A program made the translations under genes and the position numbers. The notes below the pieces were generated by a model, which was given only the letters and a program-made list of their open reading frames with translations, did no database searches and was not told the origin of the DNA. Below, one piece after another: positions 1 through 5,576 of a DNA stretch of 6,125 nucleotides (position 1 is its first letter; every line of letters begins with the position of its first letter). The stretch spans positions 1 through 6,125 of the forward strand of contig JBFWXZ010000186.1 in assembly GCA_050186955.1 (NCBI GenBank), written 5' to 3'. The stretch comes from JACKJP01 sp050186955 (GTDB lineage Bacteria > Pseudomonadota > Alphaproteobacteria > Rhizobiales > Tepidamorphaceae).

Positions 1-237
1 GTCGCCGTGGTCGACGCTGCCGGCCAGCACTTAGGTAATCGTCTCGATGCCGCGATGCGGATGCCAGGGGAAGCCGCGCGCATAGTCTTCCGGCCGGTCG
101 TTGCGGAAATCGTCGAACAGCAGGAACGGATCGCACATCGTCGGGTCGCTGAAGCCGAAGGCGCGCTGCAGGTGAACGCCAGCGCCCTCCATGGTCGGCT
201 GCGCCCTGGTGATGCTCTTGACGGGTCTGATGGACAT
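1..237 (-). pseudogene. Pirin family protein, 5' part, interrupted by in-frame TAA and cut by window edge
   Basis: Pirins are bicupin metal-binding proteins; members act as quercetin dioxygenases or as regulatory partners, and the role here is unknown. From the ATG at 237 the protein begins MSIRPVKSI and carries the family N-terminus, including DPFLLFDDFR (residues 36-45) and FPWHPHRGIET (residues 56-66). H59 and H61 of HPHRG correspond to the first two iron ligands of pirins. The start is supported by GGAG at 248-245, seven bases upstream; an earlier in-frame ATG at 312 would add 25 residues unlike pirin. After residue 68 there is a TAA (33-31), yet the same frame continues to the window edge with VLAGSVDHGD, the expected pirin continuation. 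Family members read TYVLAG here, so the stop replaces the conserved Tyr69. It is divergent from flhA. The identification is firm; whether the gene is really broken or the base is an error is unknown. Confidence 0.85.
31..33 (-). other. In-frame TAA at the conserved Tyr codon of the pirin gene
   Basis: On the minus strand the codons read ACC TAA GTG CTG GCC (T, stop, V, L, A). Pirins have Tyr at the stop position. A single change of the third base (TAC or TAT to TAA) explains it. The frame is undisturbed on both sides. Confidence 0.85.
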
Positions 238-244
238 GAGCCCT

Positions 245-248
245 CTCC
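245..248 (-). promoter_or_regulatory. Ribosome binding site of the pirin gene
   Basis: The minus strand has an AGGGAGAGGG purine tract with GGAG at 248-245, seven bases before the ATG at 237. It decides the start in favour of MSIRPV over the upstream in-frame ATG at 312. Confidence 0.65.
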
Positions 249-265
249 CTTGTTGCGTTGCCGAG

Positions 266-294
266 CATATAGGAAGCGGCAGGCGGCGCTTAAG
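266..294 (-). promoter_or_regulatory. Weak candidate promoter of the pirin gene
   Basis: On the minus strand TATATG (271-266) resembles a -10 box about 28 bases before the start codon. The only -35 candidate at a normal distance is CTTAAG/TTAAGC (around 294-288), a poor match to TTGACA. These are among the few A/T-rich bases in the gap, which is the main reason for the call. Confidence 0.2.
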
Positions 295-329
295 GGTGCG
301 CCGGCGCAACAATCTGTTCGTCGCGGCGC

Positions 330-341
330 TCCCGGCCGGGA
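330..341. repeat. 12-bp perfect palindrome TCCCGGCCGGGA
   Basis: TCCCGGCCGGGA reads the same on both strands and lies four bases upstream of the CtrA box. It could be an operator half of the flhA or pirin control region, or a chance GC palindrome. No known regulator is recognised for it. Confidence 0.4.
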
Positions 342-344
342 ATC
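340..344. promoter_or_regulatory. GANTC site (CcrM methylation motif) next to the CtrA box
   Basis: GAATC matches GANTC, the target of the cell-cycle methyltransferase CcrM of alphaproteobacteria. It ends one base before the first TTAA of the CtrA box. The motif match is exact; methylation or a regulatory role is inferred. Confidence 0.35.
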
Positions 345-345
345 C

Positions 346-364
346 TTAACCGGGCGTTAACCAT
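346..364 (+). promoter_or_regulatory. CtrA binding box upstream of flhA
   Basis: TTAA (346-349), seven bases CCGGGCG, then TTAAC (357-361) is an exact match to the CtrA consensus TTAA-N7-TTAAC. The second half continues as TTAACCAT (357-364), also the extended CtrA half-site. It lies about 60 bases before the GTG of flhA, in the right orientation. CtrA is the cell-cycle response regulator that drives early flagellar genes in Caulobacter and relatives, and its site usually overlaps the -35 region; transcription would then start near 385-395. I could not place a convincing -10 element. The divergent pirin gene could also be affected. Confidence 0.75.
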
Positions 365-366
365 GA

Positions 367-385
367 CCCGGCAGATTTTGCCGGG
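367..385 (+). repeat. Hairpin in the flhA leader
   Basis: CCCGGCA (367-373) pairs with TGCCGGG (379-385) across a five-base loop GATTT, a perfect 7-bp stem. It lies between the CtrA box and the start codon. It could be a leader hairpin, or DNA symmetry at the promoter. It has no following T tract, so it is not a standard terminator. Confidence 0.4.
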
Positions 386-412
386 CGGCCCGCCCTTGCT
401 GATCCGGAGTTC

Positions 413-417
413 GATTC
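413..417. promoter_or_regulatory. Second GANTC site, just before the flhA start
   Basis: GATTC, four bases before the GTG start codon, is a second CcrM-type motif, 73 bases from the first. Its role, if any, is inferred from position only. Confidence 0.25.
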
Positions 418-421
418 CCCC

Positions 422-2536
422 GTGAGCGACACCACCCTGCCGACCGGTTCGAGCGGCGCCGCCGGAGCGCTGGGCTGGGTCAAGGCGCAGCTCCAGCGCG
501 GCGACCTCGCGCTCGCCTTCGGCGTCATCGCCATCCTCGTGGTGCTGATCCTGCCGCTGCCGTCGATGGCGCTCGACGTGTTCCTAGCGCTGTCCATCGT
601 CTTCTCGGTGCTGATCCTGATGACCTCGCTGTTCATCCAGGCGCCGCTCGAATTCTCGTCCTTCCCGACTGTGCTGCTGATCGCGACGATGCTGCGCCTC
701 GCGCTCAACCTCGCCTCGACACGCCTCATCCTCGCGCGCGGCCACGAGGGCACCGACGCCGCCGGCCACGTCATCGAGGCCTTCGGCAACTTCGTGATGC
801 GCGGCAACTTCGTCATCGGCATCATCGTCTTCGCGATCCTGGTGATCGTGAACTTCGTGGTCATCACCAAGGGCTCGGGGCGCATCGCCGAGGTCGCCGC
901 CCGCTTCACCCTCGACGCCATGCCGGGCAAGCAGATGGCGATCGACGCCGACCTCTCCGCCGGCCTCATCGACGAGACCCAGGCGCGCGAGCGGCGCCAG
1001 AAGCTGGAGGACGAGTCCTCCTTCTTCGGCGCCATGGACGGCGCCTCGAAATTCGTCCGCGGCGACGCCATCGCCGGCCTGCTCATCACCTTCATCAACA
1101 TCATCGGCGGCATCATCGTCGGCGTCGCGCAGATGGACCTGACGATGGGCGAGGCGGCGCAGACCTACACGCTGCTGACCGTCGGCGACGGCCTCGTCTC
1201 GCAGATCCCGGCGCTCATCGTCTCGACCGCCGCCGGCCTGCTGGTCTCCAAGGCCGGCGTCTCCGGCGCCGCCGACAAGGCGCTGATCAGCCAGCTCTCC
1301 GGCTATCCCAAGGCGCTCGGCATGTCCGCCGTGGTGATGGGCGTCATGGCGATCCTGCCGGGCATCCCCGCCCTGCCCTTCCTCGCGCTGGCCGGCGGCG
1401 CCGGCTATCTCGCCTGGCGCGGCGGCGTCACCCAGGAGAAGGAGGAGGAGGCCCGCGAGGTCGCCGCCCAGGAGGCCGAGAAGGCCGCCCAGCCCGCCGA
1501 GGAGCCGATCAGCGCCGCGCTGCATATCGACGAGCTGAAGATCGAGATCGGCTACGCGCTGCTGCCGCTCATCAACGCCGACAACGGCGAGGACCGGTTG
1601 ACCAACCAGATCAAGGCGCTGCGCCGGCAGCTCGCCGTCGACATGGGCTTCGTCATGCCCTCGGTGCGCCTGCTCGACAATGTCCAGCTCGACGCCAACA
1701 GCTACGTGGTCAAGGTCAAGGAGGTCGACGCCGGCTCGGGCCGCGTCTATCCCGACCAGGTCATGGTGATGGATCCCGGCGGCGCCCAGATCAAGCTGCC
1801 CGGCATCCACACCACCGAGCCGACCTTCGGTCTGCCGGCGACCTGGATCGATCCGGGCATGCGCGAGGACGCGCAGATGCAGGGACTGACCGTCGTCGAC
1901 CCCGCGACCGTCGTCTCGACGCATCTGACCGAGATCCTCAAGGCCAACATGTCGGAGCTCCTCACCTATGCCGAGGTCTCCAAGCTGGTGCGCGAGCTGC
2001 CCAAGGACACCCAGAAGCTGGTCGAGGATATCATCCCCGGCCAGATCTCGATGACCGGCGTCCAGCGCGTCCTGCAGACGCTGCTCGAGGAACGCGTCTC
2101 CATCCGCGACCTGCCGACGATCCTCGAGGGCATCGCCGAGGCGACCGGCTTCACCCGCTCGACCCGCTGGATCACCGAGCATGTGCGCGCCCGCCTCGCC
2201 CGCCAGCTCTGCGCCCAGCACATGTCGCCGAACGGCTACCTGCCGATCGTCACCCTGTCGCCGGAATGGGAGCACGCCTTCGCCGAGTCGCTGGTCGGCG
2301 AGGGCGAGGAGCGCCAGCTCGCCATGGCGCCGTCGCGGCTGCAGGAATTCGTCGTCAAGGTCCGCGACCAGTTCGAGAAGGCGGCCCAGGAAGGCGAGAT
2401 CCCGGTGCTGATGACCAGCGCCGCCGTACGCCCGCATGTCCGCTCCATCGTCGAGCGCTTCCGCGCCCAGACCACGGTGATGAGCCAGAACGAGGTCCAC
2501 ACCCGCGCGCGGCTGAAGACCGTCGGCAGCGTGTGA
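422..2536 (+). CDS. flhA: Flagellar biosynthesis protein FlhA (export gate)
   Basis: FlhA forms the nonameric inner-membrane ring of the flagellar type III export gate; its cytoplasmic part docks chaperone-substrate complexes. The 704 residues match the usual family length. Residues about 30-332 hold the hydrophobic segments (for example 30-48, 50-72, 129-149, 214-236, 302-332). The FHIPEP-family signature is clear in the cytoplasmic loop at about 154-178: RIAEVAARFTLD, then MPGKQMAID. A Glu/Ala-rich linker (339-362) leads to the soluble domain (about 365-704). The start is GTG at 422; the nearest Shine-Dalgarno-like CGGAG (405-409) is 12 bases away, a little far, and the ATG at 363 is out of frame. 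A CtrA box lies upstream, suggesting cell-cycle control. No flhB, fliR or other flagellar gene is adjacent. The paralogous SctV/YscV injectisome protein is the alternative, but sequence, CtrA box and absence of secretion genes favour FlhA. Confidence 0.95.
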   Translation: MSDTTLPTGSSGAAGALGWVKAQLQRGDLALAFGVIAILVVLILPLPSMALDVFLALSIVFSVLILMTSLFIQAPLEFSSFPTVLLIATMLRLALNLASTRLILARGHEGTDAAGHVIEAFGNFVMRGNFVIGIIVFAILVIVNFVVITKGSGRIAEVAARFTLDAMPGKQMAIDADLSAGLIDETQARERRQKLEDESSFFGAMDGASKFVRGDAIAGLLITFINIIGGIIVGVAQMDLTMGEAAQTYTLLTVGDGLVSQIPALIVSTAAGLLVSKAGVSGAADKALISQLSGYPKALGMSAVVMGVMAILPGIPALPFLALAGGAGYLAWRGGVTQEKEEEAREVAAQEAEKAAQPAEEPISAALHIDELKIEIGYALLPLINADNGEDRLTNQIKALRRQLAVDMGFVMPSVRLLDNVQLDANSYVVKVKEVDAGSGRVYPDQVMVMDPGGAQIKLPGIHTTEPTFGLPATWIDPGMREDAQMQGLTVVDPATVVSTHLTEILKANMSELLTYAEVSKLVRELPKDTQKLVEDIIPGQISMTGVQRVLQTLLEERVSIRDLPTILEGIAEATGFTRSTRWITEHVRARLARQLCAQHMSPNGYLPIVTLSPEWEHAFAESLVGEGEERQLAMAPSRLQEFVVKVRDQFEKAAQEGEIPVLMTSAAVRPHVRSIVERFRAQTTVMSQNEVHTRARLKTVGSV

Positions 2537-2575
2537 GGGCGCGCCTTCCGAAAACGCCGATCCTGCGCTAGAAGC

Positions 2576-2594
2576 TGGCCGGTTCTTTCGGCCA
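2576..2594 (+). repeat. Small hairpin between flhA and the dehydrogenase gene
   Basis: TGGCCG (2576-2581) pairs with CGGCCA (2589-2594) over a seven-base loop, 40 bases after the flhA stop. The following bases (AACCGTTCC) contain no T run, so it is at best a weak or Rho-assisted terminator, or a leader element of the next gene. Confidence 0.3.
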
Positions 2595-2616
2595 ACCGTT
2601 CCAGAGGCGACCGTCC

Positions 2617-3384
2617 GTGACCTTTTCCGCAGAGCCGCCACGCTCGCTCGGCCTGATCGGCTATGGCCGCTTCGCGCGCTTCATGCACGAGCTGGCCGGC
2701 CGCTATCTGCCCCAGATGGAGGTCCGCGTCACCACGCGCACGCCGCGCGAGGACGTGAGGACGGTTCCGCTCGCCGAGACGGCGGCCGCCGACGTCGTCG
2801 CGCTGACGGTGCCGATCAGCGCCTACGAGGCGACGCTGAGGCAGATCGTGCCGCTCGTCGGGCCGCGTTCGGTCATCCTCGACGTGGCGACGGTGAAGGT
2901 CCACACCGCCCGGCTGATCCGCGAGCTCGCGCCGGGCCAGCCCTATGTCTCGACGCATCCGATGTTCGGCCCGGAAGGCTACGCCAAGCTCGGCCGCAGG
3001 GTCGACGGGCTGCGCATCGCCGTCACCGAGACCAATCTCGACGCGGCGACCATCGCCCGCGTCTACGCGGCGCTGCGCCGGGTCGGCTTCTCGGTGGTGG
3101 AAAAGACCGGCGAGGCGCATGACCGCGACCTCGCCGAGACGCTTTTCCTGACCCATTATGTCGGCCAGGTCATCGCCCGCGGCGGCTTCGAGCGCACCGA
3201 TATCGACACGCCATCCTTCGGCTTCCTTATGGACGCCGTCGATGCGGTGCGTCACGACACCGAGCTGTTCCGCGAGGTGCTGCGCTTCAACCCCTATTGC
3301 GACGAGGTGGTCAAGCGCTTCGACCGCTGCGAGAGCGAGGTGAAGGCGCTGCTGCTCGACGATGCGCGCAAGGGCGAGACCTGA
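2617..3384 (+). CDS. Prephenate/arogenate dehydrogenase family protein (short, plant-ADH-like)
   Basis: The family oxidatively decarboxylates prephenate or arogenate in tyrosine synthesis, using NAD(P). The 255-residue protein has an N-terminal Rossmann motif LGLIGYGRFARF (11-22, GxxGxG), a DVATVK segment (89-94), the family motif STHPMFGPEGY (112-122) with H114 as the likely catalytic His, and a helical C-terminal part with HDRDLAETLFLTH (168-180). The HPMFGPE and FLTH segments, the short length, and the absence of chorismate mutase and ACT domains recall plant-type arogenate dehydrogenases more than the roughly 300-residue TyrC/TyrA of most bacteria. TRT (40-42) after the second strand would suit NADP, a weak inference. 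The start is GTG at 2617, nine bases after AGAGG (2603-2607). A GNAT gene follows 24 bases downstream, probably in the same operon. Substrate is not certain; members outside aromatic gene clusters may act on something else. Confidence 0.85.
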   Translation: MTFSAEPPRSLGLIGYGRFARFMHELAGRYLPQMEVRVTTRTPREDVRTVPLAETAAADVVALTVPISAYEATLRQIVPLVGPRSVILDVATVKVHTARLIRELAPGQPYVSTHPMFGPEGYAKLGRRVDGLRIAVTETNLDAATIARVYAALRRVGFSVVEKTGEAHDRDLAETLFLTHYVGQVIARGGFERTDIDTPSFGFLMDAVDAVRHDTELFREVLRFNPYCDEVVKRFDRCESEVKALLLDDARKGET

Positions 3385-3408
3385 GCGGAAACGAAGGAGA
3401 GGCCGCGA

Positions 3409-4008
3409 ATGCCGCTTTCCCACGGATTCCATGCGGTCGCCGACGGCGACCTGGCGCTCGTCGTCACTCATCTCGAAATGCTGTCGCCGCCGAGTGCCGC
3501 AAATAGGCCCGAGCCCGAGGGTCTGACGGTCGACCGGGTGCTCGAGCCGGACCCGGCGGCGAACCGCGCGCTCTACCGCCGGATCGGCACCGACTGGCTG
3601 TGGTTCTCGCGCCTGCGCCAGGATGACGCCGCCCTGCTCGCGACGCTTCGCGACCCTGCCTACGAGGTCTACGAGCTGCGCCGCGACGGCGGGGCGATCG
3701 GCCTGCTGGAGCTCGACCTGCGCAACCTGCCCGATGTCGAGATCGTCTTCTTCGGCCTCGTTCCCGAGGCCATCGGCGGCGGCGGCGGCCGCTTCCTGAT
3801 GACCCGGGCGCTGGCGCTCGCCTGGCGCGCCGGCGTCGGGCGGGTGTGGCTGCACACCTGCACCGCCGATCACCCGGGCGCGCTTTCCTTCTACCGCCGC
3901 TCCGGCTTCGTCGCCTACCGCCGCGAAATCGAGATAACCCGCGATCCGCGCCTCGACGGCACCATGGACGAGGCGGCGGCCTCCCACATGCCGCTGATAG
4001 GGTCGTAG
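3409..4008 (+). CDS. GNAT family N-acetyltransferase
   Basis: GNAT enzymes move an acetyl group from acetyl-CoA to an amine; the substrate here is unknown. The 199-residue protein has the N-terminal VVTHLEML segment (18-25) seen in an alphaproteobacterial GNAT subgroup, a DWLWFSRL segment (62-69), a central strand and acetyl-CoA loop VFFGLVPEAIGGGGGRFLM (113-131, motif A), and motif B RVWLHTCTADHPGALSFY (145-162) followed by RRSGFVAYRR (163-172). The loop normally reads like GTGAGRWLM; here it is five consecutive glycines, coded by five GGC units (3775-3789). The ATG at 3409 follows AAGGAG (3394-3399) with nine bases between. It lies 24 bases after the dehydrogenase stop, so co-transcription is likely. 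It ends two bases from the stop of the convergent DUF1203 gene. The family call is firm; no functional link to the dehydrogenase is shown. Confidence 0.9.
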   Translation: MPLSHGFHAVADGDLALVVTHLEMLSPPSAANRPEPEGLTVDRVLEPDPAANRALYRRIGTDWLWFSRLRQDDAALLATLRDPAYEVYELRRDGGAIGLLELDLRNLPDVEIVFFGLVPEAIGGGGGRFLMTRALALAWRAGVGRVWLHTCTADHPGALSFYRRSGFVAYRREIEITRDPRLDGTMDEAAASHMPLIGS

Positions 4009-4010
4009 AA

Positions 4011-4478
4011 TCAGGCCCTTACCACCGCGCAGAGGAAGCAGCCGTGGTCGCGGGTGCGCACGTGAACACGTTCAACCGACGCGTCATCGAGGATGGCCGC
4101 GATGGCGGCGCCCGCCGCCGCGCCGTCGACCACCCTGTTATGCGGGTAGAGCATCTTCTCGCGCCGGTCGTAGGCCCTGAGCGACACCGGCCGCCTCAGC
4201 ACGATCTCCGGCAGCTCGCCGGCCTCGAGCTCTGCCCGCGCGCAGGCCTCGCCGCAGACGAAAATCGGCCCCGTTTCGGCGAAAGGGCCCTCTCCGGCGA
4301 AGGGCGAATGGGCGATCAGCACCACCCCGCCCTCCATGCCGACATCGCGCAGGCAGTGCCGGCAGGGCGCGAGATGCCCCTCCGCGCGCCACAACTCGCC
4401 TTCCCGTCCGCCCGCGCCGCGATGCGTCTCGCGGTAGGTTTTGGCGGCCTCGCTGTCTATCGCAATCGCCCTGAACAT
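4011..4478 (-). CDS. DUF1203 domain-containing protein
   Basis: This is recognised as DUF1203, a family of unknown function. The 155-residue protein starts MFRAIAIDSEAA, has APCRHCLRDV (37-46), a long conserved core around HSPFAGEGPFAETGPIFVC (57-75), PVSLRAYD (97-104), YPHNRVVDG (111-119) and ends with HGCFLCAVVRA (145-155). Six cysteines fall in three close pairs: C39/C42, C75/C79 and C147/C150, which could bind a metal such as zinc; that is inference. No signal peptide or membrane segment is seen. The ATG at 4478 has GGAGG at 4494-4490, 11 bases upstream; an in-frame GTG at 4484 is only 5 bases from it and is a possible alternative start adding two residues. The gene is convergent with the GNAT gene and divergent from the aminotransferase gene. 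Confidence 0.8.
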   Translation of the reverse strand: MFRAIAIDSEAAKTYRETHRGAGGREGELWRAEGHLAPCRHCLRDVGMEGGVVLIAHSPFAGEGPFAETGPIFVCGEACARAELEAGELPEIVLRRPVSLRAYDRREKMLYPHNRVVDGAAAGAAIAAILDDASVERVHVRTRDHGCFLCAVVRA

Positions 4479-4525
4479 GTTCACCGGTGCCTCCACTGCT
4501 GTTCGGATGCCGGCAATGTGGCGCT

Positions 4526-4540
4526 CCCGCGCGACGCGGG
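4526..4540. repeat. Short inverted repeat in the DUF1203/aminotransferase gap
   Basis: CCCGCG (4526-4531) and CGCGGG (4535-4540) flank CGA, a 6-bp stem with a three-base loop. It lies in the 146-base divergent gap (4479-4624), which must hold both promoters. I could not place a convincing -35/-10 pair for either gene. It may be an operator or chance in GC-rich DNA. Confidence 0.3.
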
Positions 4541-4624
4541 CGACCCGATATCCGCCGCTTGGCGATGGACACGGGGTCGCCGCTCGCGGCATACCGTCAG
4601 GCACCGCATCCTCCGGAGACGACC

Positions 4625-5566
4625 ATGGCCACCGGCACCCACGAATATGTCGACGACCCGCGCAACGCCTCGATCCTGATCTCGGTCAACGGCGAGATGA
4701 GGAAGCGCGACGAGGCCACGGTCTCGGTCTTCGATTCCGGCTTCATCCTCGGCGACGGCGTGTGGGAGGGCCTGCGCGTCCACGATGGCGGCGTCGCCTA
4801 TCTCTCCGCCCATTTCGACCGGCTCTACGAGGGCGCCAAGGCGCTCGACATGGATATCGGCCTGACGCGGAAGGAACTCGCGAACCGTATCTTTGACTGC
4901 CTCGACGCCAACGGCATGAGCGAGGGCGTCCACATCCGCCTGATGGTCACCCGCGGCGTCAAGGCGACGCCCTATCAGGACCCGCGCGTCACCATCGGCG
5001 AGCCGACCGTCGTCGTCATCGCCGAATACAAGAACCCGAAGCCGGAGACGCTGTCGAGGGGCATGGCGCTGTTCACCGCCCATGTGCGCCGCACCGGCCC
5101 CGCCGAGCAGGACCAGAAGCTCAACAGCCACTCCAAGCTCAACTGCATCCTCGCCTGCATCCAGGCCGCCAAGGCCGGCGCCGACGAGGCGATCATGCTC
5201 GACCCGGCGGGCTTCGTCGCCACCTGCAACTCGACGCATTTCTTCATCGTCCGCAAGGGCGAGGTCTGGACCTCGCCGACCGACTACTGCCTCGGCGGCA
5301 TCACCCGCGGCAACGTCGTCCGGCTGTGCCGCGAGAACGCCATCCCGGTCTTCGAGAAGCGCTTCTCGCTGACCGACGTCTACGGCGCCGACGAGGCCTT
5401 CCTCACCGGCACCTTCGCCGGCATGGTGCCGGTGCGCACCGCCGACGGCCGGCGGATCGGCGAGTGGAGCGAGGCGGCGGGCTTCCCCGGCGCCGGCCCG
5501 ATGACGCGGCGGATCTCCGACCTCTACCGCGCCGACGCCCTGCGGCACGTCGAGCGCCGGGGCTGA
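4625..5566 (+). CDS. Class IV (fold type IV) PLP-dependent aminotransferase
   Basis: The family includes branched-chain and D-amino acid aminotransferases and aminodeoxychorismate lyase; the substrate here is not clear. The 313-residue protein has FDSGFILGDGVWEGLRV (36-52), a phosphate-binding Arg in HFDRLYEGAK (R66), KLNSHSKLNCILA (165-177) in the Schiff-base lysine region, GADEAIMLD (185-193), GGITRGNVV (224-232) whose T227 contacts phosphate, and FLTGTFAGMVPV (259-270). Two usual residues differ: the Glu that contacts PLP N1 (xEGxxxNxF motif) is T200, and the Asn is H205 in ATCNSTHFF. The Schiff-base Lys is probably K165, with K171 the alternative; gapless alignment with D-amino acid aminotransferase puts N167 there. 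The ATG at 4625 follows GGAG (4615-4618) by six bases; the frame is open further upstream but that part is unlike the family. An amino-acid exporter gene follows after 10 bases, suggesting an operon. Confidence 0.88.
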   Translation: MATGTHEYVDDPRNASILISVNGEMRKRDEATVSVFDSGFILGDGVWEGLRVHDGGVAYLSAHFDRLYEGAKALDMDIGLTRKELANRIFDCLDANGMSEGVHIRLMVTRGVKATPYQDPRVTIGEPTVVVIAEYKNPKPETLSRGMALFTAHVRRTGPAEQDQKLNSHSKLNCILACIQAAKAGADEAIMLDPAGFVATCNSTHFFIVRKGEVWTSPTDYCLGGITRGNVVRLCRENAIPVFEKRFSLTDVYGADEAFLTGTFAGMVPVRTADGRRIGEWSEAAGFPGAGPMTRRISDLYRADALRHVERRG

Positions 5567-5576
5567 CCCGCCGGCC

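Noticed and set aside
7..360. A 117-codon plus-strand frame opposite the pirin gene and across the flhA control region
   Set aside because: It overlaps pirin homology on the other strand and the CtrA box, and its translation resembles no family.
370..381. Possible sigma-54 promoter (GGCAG...TTGC) before flhA
   Set aside because: The GG and GC pairs are 8 bases apart, not the required 10, and the match is explained by the hairpin arms.
422..2536. Injectisome protein SctV/YscV instead of FlhA
   Set aside because: No secretion-system genes are nearby, length and sequence fit FlhA, and a CtrA box lies upstream, as expected for a flagellar gene.
584..2641. A 685-codon open frame on the minus strand across flhA
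   Set aside because: It is antisense to a certain gene, its translation is low-complexity (rich in D, G, A, R, L, Q) with no family motif, and such frames are common opposite GC-rich genes.
2236..3987. A 583-codon open frame on the minus strand across the end of flhA, the dehydrogenase and GNAT genes
   Set aside because: It spans three well-supported genes on the other strand and shows no recognisable domain; a GC-bias artefact.
4479..4604. 42-codon N-terminal extension of the DUF1203 gene
   Set aside because: Family homology begins at MFRAIAI, and GGAGG stands just upstream of that ATG.
4487..4624. N-terminal extension of the aminotransferase (46 extra codons in frame)
   Set aside because: The extra residues (Pro, Arg, Cys rich) do not match the family, and the ATG at 4625 has a good GGAG six bases upstream.
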